Source: JAPPLB01 sp965218555 (GTDB lineage: Bacteria; Acidobacteriota; Terriglobia; Bryobacterales; UBA6623). Taken from it: a stretch of 64,000 bases of DNA. Where the stretch lies: contig OZ244625.1 of assembly GCA_965218555.1 (NCBI GenBank), forward strand, positions 5,394,001 through 5,458,000, written 5' to 3'. This document shows, piece by piece, positions 36,771 to 45,245 of this stretch (its first letter is position 1; each line of letters opens with the position of its first letter). Under the pieces are notes generated by a model that worked only from the letters and a program-made list of their open reading frames with translations, was not told where the DNA came from and did no database searches. A program made the translations under genes and the position numbers.

Positions 36771-39569
36771 ATGCTCGACAACCTGCTTGCCAAGGTCTTC
36801 GGCACCAAGCACGAGCGCGAACTCAAGCGGCTGCGTCCGATGGTCGTTGCGATCAATGATCGCGAACAAGAGGTGAAAAACCTCAACGACGACCAGCTGC
36901 GAGCCAAAACCGCTGAATTCAAGGAAAGAACCTCGAACGGGGAATCTCTCGACGACTTGCTGTTCGAAGCGTTCGCGGTGTGCCGAGAAGTCGGTCGTCG
37001 CGTGCTTGCGATGCGGCATTTCGACGTTCAGTTGATCGGCGGAATCGTCCTTCACGAAGGCACTATCGCCGAGATGAAAACCGGTGAAGGCAAGACCCTG
37101 GTCGCGACACTACCGGCCTACCTGAACGCGCTGGAAGACAGGGGCGTGCACGTCGTTACCGTGAACGACTACTTGGCGCGGCGCGACGCGGAGTGGATGG
37201 GAAAGCTGTACGGTTTCCTGGGTTTGCAGGTGGGCGTGATCGTCCATGATCTGAATGAGCAGGAGCGGCGCCAGAGCTACGGCGCCGACATCACCTACGG
37301 GACAAACAACGAGTTTGGATTCGACTACTTGCGCGACAACATGAAGTTTGAGCTCGCGGACTGTGTCCAGCGGGAACACAACTTCGCGATTGTCGACGAG
37401 GTGGACTCGATCCTCATAGACGAGGCGCGGACTCCACTGATCATCTCTGGTCCGAGCGAGGAATCGACGGACAAGTACTACAAAGTGAACCGCTCCATCC
37501 CGAAAATGGATCGCGGCGAGGTGATCGAGGGGGAGGAGCCGCGCGATCGCACGTACACGGGCGACTACATCATCGAAGAGAAGCACCGCACGGCATTTCT
37601 GACGGAGCAGGGTGAGGCGAAGGTTGAGAAGGCCCTGGGGATTGGCAACATCAACGATCTGGCGAACTATGTGTTAAAGCACTGTGTCGAGCAGGCGCTC
37701 AAAGCGCATACGATCTTCCAACGCGACAAGGACTACGTCGTCAAAGACGGCCAAGTGGTGATCGTCGACGAGTTCACCGGGCGGCTGATGCCGGGCCGGC
37801 GTTGGAGTGACGGCCTGCATCAAGCGGTGGAGGCAAAAGAGCGCGTAAAGATCGAGCGCGAGAACCAAACGCTGGCGACGATTACCTTCCAGAATTACTT
37901 CCGGATGTACAACAAGCTGGCCGGGATGACCGGTACGGCCGACACCGAGGCGCCGGAGTTCTCAAAGATTTACAAGCTCGATGTCAACGCGATTCCCACG
38001 AATCAGGATCTGATTCGCGTTGAGCATCCGGATATTGTTTACCGAACCGAGGATGAGAAGTTCCGCAACGCCGCAGAGGAGATCAAGGAACTAGCCGCAT
38101 CGGGACAGCCGGTCTTGGTGGGAACGATCTCGATCGAAAAGTCCGAGCATCTGTCGCACGTCCTCAAGAAGATGGGCATCAAGCACGAAGTGCTCAACGC
38201 GAAGCAGCACGAGCGGGAGGCGTTTATCGTCGCTCAGGCAGGCCGCAAGGGCGCGGTCACGGTCTCGACGAACATGGCCGGCCGTGGCACGGACATTCTG
38301 CTCGGAGGCAACCCGGAGCATCTGGCGATCGAGGCGCTGCGAAAACAGGGGCGCAATCGCGATCTGTTGACCACGGAAGAATGGGAAGTAGCCGTTGCAA
38401 AACAGAAGGAGATCACCGACAAGGAGCATGACGAGGTGGTCGAACTAGGCGGCCTGTTCATCCTTGCCACGGAACGCCACGAGTCGCGGCGAATTGACAA
38501 CCAGCTTCGTGGCCGCGCCGGACGACAAGGCGATCCCGGGGCGTCGCGGTTCTTCCTGTCGTTGCAGGATGATCTCCTACGGATCTTCGGCGGCGAGAAG
38601 ATCCAGAACCTGATGCTGAAACTCGGCATGGAAGAAGACGTGCCGATCGAGTCGAAGCTGATCACAAAGCGCATCGAGGCTGCTCAGAAGGCCGTCGAGG
38701 CCCAGCACTTCGCGGCCCGCAAACATCTCCTCGAATACGATGACGTGATGAACAAGCAGCGTGAGGCCGTCTACGGCATGCGCCGCAAGCTGCTGGCGGG
38801 CAAAGACCAGCGGGACCACATCATGGGGTTGATCGGTGACTTGGCGGGTGACGCCGTAGAGTCACGTTGTCCCGAAAGGACGCATCCCGATACATGGGCC
38901 TTAACAGGGCTGCAGACGGACATCAGCAACGGGTTCGGAGTCAATATCGACAACCTCGACTTGAAAGGACTCGATCGTCAGGCCATCGCCGACGAAATTA
39001 CCGAGACGCTGAGCAAGGAATACGAGACGAAAGAGCAGTCGATGGGCGCCGAGAGGCTGCGTTTCTCCGAGCGCATGATCATGCTGCAACTGCTCGACGC
39101 GCAGTGGAAGGACCATCTGTTGTCGATGGACCACCTCAAGGAAGGCATCACCCTGCGCAGCTATGGGCAGAGAGATCCATTGGTCGAGTACAAGAAGGAG
39201 TCGTTCCAACTCTTCCAGGACATGATGACGCGCTTCGAGGAAGAGACGATTCGATTCATGTTCTACCTGCAGCCCGCAGCGGGTGCTCCCGAAAGCGCTC
39301 GGCGTGAGGCGGCACCCGTGGGAGTATTGGAAATCAAGGAAGAGGCGCGTACTTCAACTCCGAGTCGGGACGTAGGCACGATCGAGGATTTCACACGCGA
39401 CGTGCGGCGCAAGAAGGAGAAAGAACTGGCGCACGCACGCATGGCTGGAGCCGGGGATCAGCAGGCTGCGGTGAAGCAGATTGTTCGTGGCAAGAAAGTG
39501 GGTCGCAACGCCCCTTGTCCTTGCGGAAGCGGCAAGAAGCACAAGAAGTGCTGCGGCCGGGCGGCCTGA
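36771..39569 (+). CDS. secA: Protein translocase subunit SecA
   Basis: The 932-residue motor ATPase of the Sec preprotein pathway. Walker A is GEGKT at residues 105-109, with VNDYLARRDAEWMG, FAIVDEVDSILIDEARTPLI, GTADTEAPEF and NMAGRGTDILLGGNPEH as helicase/Sec motifs, and GRAGRQGDPGASRFFLSLQDD. The C-terminus has the zinc-binding CPCGSGKKHKKCC, used with SecB or at the membrane. Complete and not truncated. A TACAAT stands 34 bases before the ATG, but no clear -35 is seen. The exported proteins in this window would depend on it or on Tat. Confidence 0.98.
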   Translation: MLDNLLAKVFGTKHERELKRLRPMVVAINDREQEVKNLNDDQLRAKTAEFKERTSNGESLDDLLFEAFAVCREVGRRVLAMRHFDVQLIGGIVLHEGTIAEMKTGEGKTLVATLPAYLNALEDRGVHVVTVNDYLARRDAEWMGKLYGFLGLQVGVIVHDLNEQERRQSYGADITYGTNNEFGFDYLRDNMKFELADCVQREHNFAIVDEVDSILIDEARTPLIISGPSEESTDKYYKVNRSIPKMDRGEVIEGEEPRDRTYTGDYIIEEKHRTAFLTEQGEAKVEKALGIGNINDLANYVLKHCVEQALKAHTIFQRDKDYVVKDGQVVIVDEFTGRLMPGRRWSDGLHQAVEAKERVKIERENQTLATITFQNYFRMYNKLAGMTGTADTEAPEFSKIYKLDVNAIPTNQDLIRVEHPDIVYRTEDEKFRNAAEEIKELAASGQPVLVGTISIEKSEHLSHVLKKMGIKHEVLNAKQHEREAFIVAQAGRKGAVTVSTNMAGRGTDILLGGNPEHLAIEALRKQGRNRDLLTTEEWEVAVAKQKEITDKEHDEVVELGGLFILATERHESRRIDNQLRGRAGRQGDPGASRFFLSLQDDLLRIFGGEKIQNLMLKLGMEEDVPIESKLITKRIEAAQKAVEAQHFAARKHLLEYDDVMNKQREAVYGMRRKLLAGKDQRDHIMGLIGDLAGDAVESRCPERTHPDTWALTGLQTDISNGFGVNIDNLDLKGLDRQAIADEITETLSKEYETKEQSMGAERLRFSERMIMLQLLDAQWKDHLLSMDHLKEGITLRSYGQRDPLVEYKKESFQLFQDMMTRFEEETIRFMFYLQPAAGAPESARREAAPVGVLEIKEEARTSTPSRDVGTIEDFTRDVRRKKEKELAHARMAGAGDQQAAVKQIVRGKKVGRNAPCPCGSGKKHKKCCGRAA

Positions 39570-39724
39570 CAGCCGGGTCGGAAGTGTACTCTGGTGAAGG
39601 TAGCCCTTTATCGCGCTGGAACGCGTTCGCAAGTTGTTGGCGCCGCAGCGATGCGATGAAAGATGACACTCACCGCAGAGAAGTATTGTGTTTGGGTGCG
39701 GGCTGCTCAGGAAACAAAACGTCT

Positions 39725-40771
39725 GTGAACACGATCTGTGGTTCTGTGTGTCGTCTGCTCTCCTACGCCATCGTGGCGCTGACTCTGGTTGCCTCCCAGG
39801 GATTTGCCGTGGACCTGGTGCCGGAGGCCTTGGGCGATTTCCTGCGCGAAGGAGCAGATCCGATTTCTCCCGAGCAGTCGGACCTGTATGCCGAGTTCGG
39901 TTTCGAAGAGGGGCAACGCGGGACCTATCGAACGCAGGATGGCCGGCAGCTCGAAGTCGAAGCGTACCGCTTCCAGGATGGCACAGGGGGGTTCGCGGCC
40001 TACCAGTGGATGCGCCCCGAAGGCGGGGAATTGGTGCCGTATGGCGAACGCGCGATTGAAAAAGGCAGCACAACGGTCATTCACTTCGGCAATTTCACGG
40101 TGCGTATGATCGGCGATGAGGCGTATGACGAACACATTGAGGCCATGCTGAGTTTTCTCCCGCGCGTGGCTCTGCAAGCGTCTCCACCGGTCTTGAAGTT
40201 TGTTCCTGAGCAAGGCCTGATTCCGTTTTCGGGCCGTTATGTCTTGGGTCCTGAGTCACTAGCGGCGGTGGCGTCGGAAATACCGCCTTCGGTTGCGGCG
40301 TTTCGCTACGGGACCGAAGCGCAATTCGTCCGGTATGAGTCGGAGGCGGGCGTATTGCGGATGATTCTTTTTTATTACCCATCGCCTCAAATCGCGATAG
40401 GACAGATGGAAGCGTTTGAGGTGCTGCCGGATGTATTGATGAAGCGCAGCGGCCCGCTGCTGGCAGCTGTTTTGTCGCCACCGACAGCCGACGAAGCCGA
40501 GCGCCTGTTGGCGCGCGTGCGGTATGTGGCCGAGATCACGGTCACCCATCGCACGGTGCAGCGTCATGATGACCTTGCGACGCTGATTATCGACATCGTA
40601 ATCTTCAGTGCCCTGCTGGCACTGTTGATGGTCGTGGGAGGCGGGATTGTGGCCGGCTCACGGCTATTGGCCCGCCGTTTCTGGCCGAACTCGGTGCTGG
40701 CACCTTCGGAATCGGAGAACATGGTCAGGCTCGATTTGGGGGTGCGGCCGGGCAGGGGAGGGTCGCGATAG
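39725..40771 (+). CDS. Secreted/membrane protein of the DUF6599 type, function unknown
   Basis: About 348 residues from a GTG start that directly begins a signal peptide (SYAIVALTLVASQGFA). An alternative ATG at 39656 adds 23 residues. The body repeats a pattern of LxPxxLGDF...Y...EF with QDGTGGFAAYQWMRPEGGEL and GSTTVIHFGNFTVRMIG, and a single C-terminal transmembrane helix (IVIFSALLALLMVVGGGI). This matches proteins annotated DUF6599 in Acidobacteriota. A lineage marker more than a functional call. Downstream of secA by 155 bases. Confidence 0.6.
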   Translation: MNTICGSVCRLLSYAIVALTLVASQGFAVDLVPEALGDFLREGADPISPEQSDLYAEFGFEEGQRGTYRTQDGRQLEVEAYRFQDGTGGFAAYQWMRPEGGELVPYGERAIEKGSTTVIHFGNFTVRMIGDEAYDEHIEAMLSFLPRVALQASPPVLKFVPEQGLIPFSGRYVLGPESLAAVASEIPPSVAAFRYGTEAQFVRYESEAGVLRMILFYYPSPQIAIGQMEAFEVLPDVLMKRSGPLLAAVLSPPTADEAERLLARVRYVAEITVTHRTVQRHDDLATLIIDIVIFSALLALLMVVGGGIVAGSRLLARRFWPNSVLAPSESENMVRLDLGVRPGRGGSR

Positions 40772-40958
40772 TCGCATCCGAAGCGGAGGCGATTGGGTTA
40801 CAGCCGGCCCTTGGCGCCTTTCATCTTTCGGCTTCTGCGGTGCCTCGGGCCTTACTTGACATGGGTTTGCGTGGCAGCCGACCGCGTACTCAGAGACGGG
40901 TCGGGCTCGTCGTTGGGTCCCGGACCCGGGATGTTTTATTAGGGGTGGTGTCTTACCT

Positions 40959-41438
40959 GTGCCAATAGCAAACTGGAAATCGCAAATCTACGGTGTTGTG
41001 CAAAGCTTGCTCTATAACAACCCGCATCGAGTGGTCGGCTATCTTGTGCGAGGCAAGGATGGGGAGTGGCGGCAGCGGTCGGAAATACCGCCGCCGGTGC
41101 GGCGCCTCTTCGAGACGGAGGCGTCGGAGCGACGCACCTGCCTGCAGACGATTCAGTTCGTGCACCACATGTTGATTCCTCCCGGAGGGCGGCATGTTCA
41201 CGAACTGCATGTGCACCCGAACGCGGAGGAGCTGGTCATCGTCACGACGGGTACGGGCACGGCTACCGTGGGCGAGGAGGAGCATGGCGTGGCCCCCGGT
41301 GATGTGCTGTATATTCCCCCTCACGCGGAGCACGAGGTTCGCAATACGGGTGATACCATGCTGGGCCTGATCTTCATCAATGTGCCCACGGGAGACGGGT
41401 TGGCGAAGTTGCAGGCCGCGCGGGAAGAGAGTCGCTAG
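40959..41438 (+). CDS. Cupin-domain protein
   Basis: A 159-residue single-domain cupin starting with GTG. The metal-binding motif 1 appears as GRHVHELHVHPNAEELVIV, with the His/Glu ligands, and motif 2 as GDVLYIPPHAEHEVRN. The substrate is unknown; such proteins are often sugar isomerases or oxidative-metabolism enzymes. Its stop codon is TAG at 41436-41438, inside the duplicated GCTAGG of the IS481 element inserted immediately after it. The gene is complete despite the insertion. Confidence 0.8.
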   Translation: MPIANWKSQIYGVVQSLLYNNPHRVVGYLVRGKDGEWRQRSEIPPPVRRLFETEASERRTCLQTIQFVHHMLIPPGGRHVHELHVHPNAEELVIVTTGTGTATVGEEEHGVAPGDVLYIPPHAEHEVRNTGDTMLGLIFINVPTGDGLAKLQAAREESR

Positions 41439-41439
41439 G
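41434..41439. repeat. IS481 target-site duplication, left copy (GCTAGG)
   Basis: GCTAGG at 41434-41439 is repeated at 42471-42476 on the other side of the element. It fits the NCTAGN preference known for IS481 of Bordetella. Confidence 0.85.
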
Positions 41440-42385
41440 TGTGGAACCTCAACAGGTTGTCCCCGGTCAGACCGATTCGACTGATGGGCGGGTTGGCCTT
41501 GAGACTGGCGTGTGGGCGGTGCCAATTGTAGCGGTGGAGCCAGTGTCTGAGGTGTTGGGCACGCTGGGTGGAGGTGGGGTAGGGGTGTGCGTAGGCCCAC
41601 TCGCGGAGTGCGGTCTGGATGAAGCGTTCGGCTTTGCCGTTGGTACGGGGGGTGAAGGGCCGGGTGAAGCGATGGCGTAGGCCGCGTTGGGCACAGCGTG
41701 CATGGAAGGCCCTGGAACGGTAACACCCGCCGTTGTCAGTGAGCACGCGGCGGACGCGGATGCCGAGGCGGTGGTAGTAGTCGAGGGCGGCGGTGAGGAA
41801 GGCCGCGGCAGTGGCGGCGGTCTGGTCGGGATAGAGCTGGGAGAAGGCGAGACGGGAGTGGTCGTCGACGCAGACATGAAGGTATTCCCAGCCGGCGCCG
41901 GGGCTGGAGTGGCGGCGGTCCCCGGTGACGCGGTGACCGGGGCGGCGAAAGCGGCCGAGTTTCTTGATATCAAGGTGCAGCAGGTCGCCCGGGTGCGGGT
42001 GTTCGTAGCGGCGGACGGGCGGCGGCGGGTCGAGGGCACTAAGGCGAGCAAGCCCCTGGCGGCGGAGGACTCGACTGACGGTAGCGGGCGCCACCCCAAC
42101 AGTGGCGGCGATCTGGGCGCCGGTCCAGCGCAGCCGGCGCAAGGCGGTGATGCGGCTGATGAGAGTGGCAGGTATGCTGCGGGGCGAGCGGTGCGGACGC
42201 GAACTGCGGTCGAGCAATCCGTCCGCGCCCTCAGCCCGATAGCGGGCTACCCACTTGCGCACCGTACGTGCGCAGACCCCGAAGGCGCTGGCCACCGCCT
42301 TCGGGGTCTGGCCCTGGTCGAGAATCCGCCGGACGACAGCGGCTCGACTCTTCGGGGTCAACTTGGCATTCTGATGGATGTTCAC
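41435..42385 (-). CDS. IS481-family transposase
   Basis: A 316-residue DDE transposase. The N-terminal helix-turn-helix segments (AVASAFGVCARTVRKWVARY and a second HTH around VSRVLRRQGLARL) precede the catalytic core: first Asp in DLLHLDIKKLGRF, second Asp in RVLTDNGGCY and Glu in NGKAERFIQTALREW. The TAG stop (41435-41437) lies outside the IS ends, in the duplicated target: the element supplies no stop of its own and uses CTAG of the target. Confidence 0.92.
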   Translation of the reverse strand: MNIHQNAKLTPKSRAAVVRRILDQGQTPKAVASAFGVCARTVRKWVARYRAEGADGLLDRSSRPHRSPRSIPATLISRITALRRLRWTGAQIAATVGVAPATVSRVLRRQGLARLSALDPPPPVRRYEHPHPGDLLHLDIKKLGRFRRPGHRVTGDRRHSSPGAGWEYLHVCVDDHSRLAFSQLYPDQTAATAAAFLTAALDYYHRLGIRVRRVLTDNGGCYRSRAFHARCAQRGLRHRFTRPFTPRTNGKAERFIQTALREWAYAHPYPTSTQRAQHLRHWLHRYNWHRPHASLKANPPISRIGLTGDNLLRFHT

Positions 42386-42470
42386 TTGGTCCTCCTTCCG
42401 GGAAACTTTGTGCTTGGTACCCTCAGTTTCCTCGGTTGGGACCGAGTGAACAACCTATTGAAAGATCACA
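41440..42470 (-). mobile_element. IS481-family insertion sequence, apparently intact
   Basis: 1031 bases. The left end begins TGTGGAACCTCAACAGGTTG and the right end, inverted, begins TGTGATCTTTCAATAGGTTG, and similarity continues to about 30 bases; both start with TGTG as in the family. The 6-bp duplication GCTAGG flanks both ends. It encodes one transposase on the minus strand that looks complete, so it may still be mobile or moved recently. Confidence 0.92.
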
Positions 42471-42553
42471 GCTAGGAAGCGTGTGCGGTCTGTGGGGAAC
42501 CGATGGCGGTTTCCGGTCAATCACTTCGGGCAATCAACATCCGGAGAAGTCGG

Positions 42554-43069
42554 ATGCGACGGTCAATTCCCAAGCTGACCTTGATCGTGACGCTGTGCAC
42601 GGCGGCGGTGTCGTCGGCGCAGAAGGTTTCCGCGCCGGACGCGACCGAGCCGAACCCGAAGCTGACACCCGGCCAGGTGATTGCCATCCAGATCCAAGCA
42701 TTGCGAAATAACAGCAAAATGCCTGATGACGGGGGAATCGCCATCACGTTCAACTTCGCGTCGCCCGCAAATCGAAGGATGACGGGGCCACGGACGCGTT
42801 TCATCCAGATGTTGAAAAACCCGCTCTACAAAATCATGCTCGACTTCGAACGGTACGAGGCGGGTCCGATCGAGAGGTCGGGTGACAATGCGCAACAGCG
42901 GGTGACGTTGATTGATGCCGAGGGCAATCGAGCGATCTTCCTGTGGGTTCTTTCGAAGCAACAGCAAGCACCCTATGAGAACTGCTGGATGACCGACTCG
43001 GTGCACCGGATCAATCCGGAACACGAAAAGCCACGCGTCGCGAAGTTGGCGCCGCCTTATCGTCTTTGA
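42554..43069 (+). CDS. Secreted DUF4864-like protein
   Basis: A 171-residue exported protein with signal peptide RRSIPKLTLIVTLCTAAVSS. The body fits the small DUF4864 pattern: PGQVIAIQIQALRNN, ITFNFASPANRR, RFIQMLKNPLY. Role unknown. ATG 42554 is preferred as the start of the signal peptide. It starts 78 bases after the IS481 right-end duplication, so its promoter may have been displaced or provided by the element. Confidence 0.6.
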   Translation: MRRSIPKLTLIVTLCTAAVSSAQKVSAPDATEPNPKLTPGQVIAIQIQALRNNSKMPDDGGIAITFNFASPANRRMTGPRTRFIQMLKNPLYKIMLDFERYEAGPIERSGDNAQQRVTLIDAEGNRAIFLWVLSKQQQAPYENCWMTDSVHRINPEHEKPRVAKLAPPYRL

Positions 43070-43100
43070 GGTGGAGTGAGTACGATCGGCGTGTCGGTTG

Positions 43101-43742
43101 TCAGTTATCGTCGGACAGCGCCAGGAAGCGGTCGAGCACACGTCGGACGAACAGGCGCGTCTCGTTGAAGGGAGGGAGTCCCTTGTGGTCATCGACCCGG
43201 CCCGGCCCGGCGTTGTAGGCGGCGAGAGCGAGGAGAAGGGACTCGGGTGACTCGCGGTAGCGGTCGAGAAGTTGACGCAGATACATCGTGCCGCCGCGAA
43301 CGTTTTGGGCGGGATCACGCCGGTCGGAGACCTGAAGGTCCTGAGCGGTCCCGGGCATGAGTTGCATCAGTCCGACGGCTCCCTTGGATGAGACCGCAGC
43401 GGCATCGTAGGCGGATTCGGCGGCGATCACGCTGTGCACCAAGGCCTCCGGCAGGCCGGATTCCGAGGAGAACCGAGCGACGATTTCATCGAGCGTCTTT
43501 TCCTTCTCGGGTTCCGGGGCATAGTCGGGGGCTTCGGAAATCCGGTCGTCAGGCTCGAAGCTGGCGACCGCCTCACGGGGAATCCGAATCGTGCCGCCGC
43601 CCTTGGTGAACAGCGTAACCTGATCGCCTTCTACCTCATGACGTTCTGATTCGATGCGGAAACCCGTCGTCAGGACGGCGAACTCGCCGGCGACAGCGGA
43701 CCCGGCAAACAGCAGGGCCGCCAAAACTGGACGCACGAACAT
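43101..43742 (-). CDS. Lytic transglycosylase (SLT domain)
   Basis: About 213 residues, exported (signal MFVRPVLAALLFAGSAVA), cleaving peptidoglycan glycan strands. A short N-terminal domain is followed by the Slt fold with the catalytic Glu in ALVHSVIAAESAYDAAAVSS, the block KGAVGLMQLMPGTAQDLQV, and AAYNAGPGRV near the end. Start at the Met that opens the signal peptide; Mets further upstream overlap the divergent thrC start region. Divergent from thrC. Confidence 0.88.
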   Translation of the reverse strand: MFVRPVLAALLFAGSAVAGEFAVLTTGFRIESERHEVEGDQVTLFTKGGGTIRIPREAVASFEPDDRISEAPDYAPEPEKEKTLDEIVARFSSESGLPEALVHSVIAAESAYDAAAVSSKGAVGLMQLMPGTAQDLQVSDRRDPAQNVRGGTMYLRQLLDRYRESPESLLLALAAYNAGPGRVDDHKGLPPFNETRLFVRRVLDRFLALSDDN

Positions 43743-43801
43743 CGCCTGTAGCATACTGCTTGACTGTCTTCGGGCGCCTGCAACCACGATATCCCAATAG
43801 T

Positions 43802-45025
43802 ATGACGTTCGTTTCACACCTGACGTGCAGCAAGACCGGTGAGCGATTCACCGCCGGAGAGATCCATCACCTGTCGCCGAGCGGGGCGCCGATGCTGGTT
43901 CATTACGACCTGGAAAAGGCTCGGTCGGTGCTGACGATCGAATCCATCGCCGCGGGAGTGAGCTCGATGTGGCGTTATGGGCCGTTGCTTCCGGTAGCGA
44001 ACGCCGCGAACATTGTGTCGCTCGGAGAAGGGTGGACGCCGCTGATTCCGACGCCGCGGCTCGGCGATCGACTTGGGGTCGATAAGCTCTGGGTCAAGGA
44101 TGAGGGACAGAATCCGACAGGAACGTTCAAGGCTCGGGGGATGTCTTGCGCGGTGTCGATGGCGAAAGAGTTGGGCGTGACGAAACTTGCCGCACCCTCG
44201 GCGGGAAACGCCGGCGGAGCAATGGCCGCCTACGGCGCCGCTGCCTGCATGGAAGTGAATGTGTTCATGCCTCGCGACGTACCGGAGGCGAACTATGTCG
44301 AGTGCAAGATGGCGGGTGCGAATACCACGCTCGTGGACGGGCTGATCAGCGACTGCGGAAAGATGGTTGCCGATCGCAAGGATGTCGAAGGGTGGTACGA
44401 CGTATCGACCCTGAAGGAGCCTTATCGCATTGAAGGCAAGAAGACGATGGGGCTTGAGCTTGCCGAGCAGTTGGGTTGGAGAATGCCCGATGCGGTTTTC
44501 TATCCCACCGGCGGCGGCGTCGGAATGATCGGAATGTGGAAGGCTTTCGACGAGTTGGAGCAACTGGGCTGGATCGACTCGAAGAGGCCGAAGATGATCT
44601 GCGTGCAGGCGGCGGGGTGTGCTCCGATCGTGAAGGCCTTTGATGAGGGCCGCGAAGACTCGCAGTTCTGGGAGAATGCGACGACTCTGGCGAGCGGGTT
44701 GCGGGTTCCGAAAGCACTCGGGGACTTTCTCGTTTTGAATGCGGTCCGCGAAAGCGGCGGCACCTGCATTGCTGTCCCTGACCAGGATCTTCTCGAAGCC
44801 GGCCTGTGGCTGGCCGAAACGGAGGGAATCTTCGTTGCTCCGGAAGGCTCGGCCTGCGTCGCGGCTCTGGATCACCTCTTGAAGAGCGGGTTCTTGAAGA
44901 AGAGCGAAGAAGTCGTGATCTACAACACCGGGACGGGATACAAGTACCTGCAGAATTGGTCGACTCTGTACCCGCCGGAGCGGACGGACGAGGAGAGGCA
45001 AGGGGGGATGATATTGCCTCGGTAG
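43802..45025 (+). CDS. thrC: Threonine synthase
   Basis: A 407-residue PLP enzyme forming threonine from phosphohomoserine. LSLGEGWTPL-like SLGEGWTPLIPTPRL is followed by the PLP Lys110 in NPTGTFKARGM and by PSAGNAGGAMAAYGAA. The TGGGVGMIGM glycine loop binds the cofactor phosphate, and ATG 43802 matches the family's usual N-terminus (MTFVSHLTCSKTGE). An N-terminal zinc-finger-like lead is absent. The last step of threonine biosynthesis; it lies alone and converges with the Att-like operon across a MITE. Confidence 0.93.
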   Translation: MTFVSHLTCSKTGERFTAGEIHHLSPSGAPMLVHYDLEKARSVLTIESIAAGVSSMWRYGPLLPVANAANIVSLGEGWTPLIPTPRLGDRLGVDKLWVKDEGQNPTGTFKARGMSCAVSMAKELGVTKLAAPSAGNAGGAMAAYGAAACMEVNVFMPRDVPEANYVECKMAGANTTLVDGLISDCGKMVADRKDVEGWYDVSTLKEPYRIEGKKTMGLELAEQLGWRMPDAVFYPTGGGVGMIGMWKAFDELEQLGWIDSKRPKMICVQAAGCAPIVKAFDEGREDSQFWENATTLASGLRVPKALGDFLVLNAVRESGGTCIAVPDQDLLEAGLWLAETEGIFVAPEGSACVAALDHLLKSGFLKKSEEVVIYNTGTGYKYLQNWSTLYPPERTDEERQGGMILPR

Positions 45026-45068
45026 CAAGAAGGCAGCCGATCTCAACGGCAGCGGCCCGCGCTACTAG

Positions 45069-45245
45069 CCTGCATTACTAACCCCGTGGTGAGGCGAAGT
45101 GCGTGAGAGGGCCGGCAGGACGAGGCGCGAGCCGCTTGTCGCGCGCAGGAGTACTTGACCCTACATCGAAGCACGGCAAGCAAGCGTAACGAAGTCATGG
45201 CGGTCTTATCGCATGCTTCCCCAGTCAGGTGGTGAGAAATGCAGG
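45069..45245 (+). mobile_element. CTAG-targeted MITE, copy 2 (long form)
   Basis: 177 bases, ending in ATGCAGG and beginning CCTGCAT, with CTAG on both sides (45065-45068 and 45246-45249). Interior sequence matches copy 1 at 8962-9138 but in the opposite orientation. The right-hand CTAG also carries the stop codon of the attH-like gene (45246-45248). No coding capacity. Confidence 0.85.
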
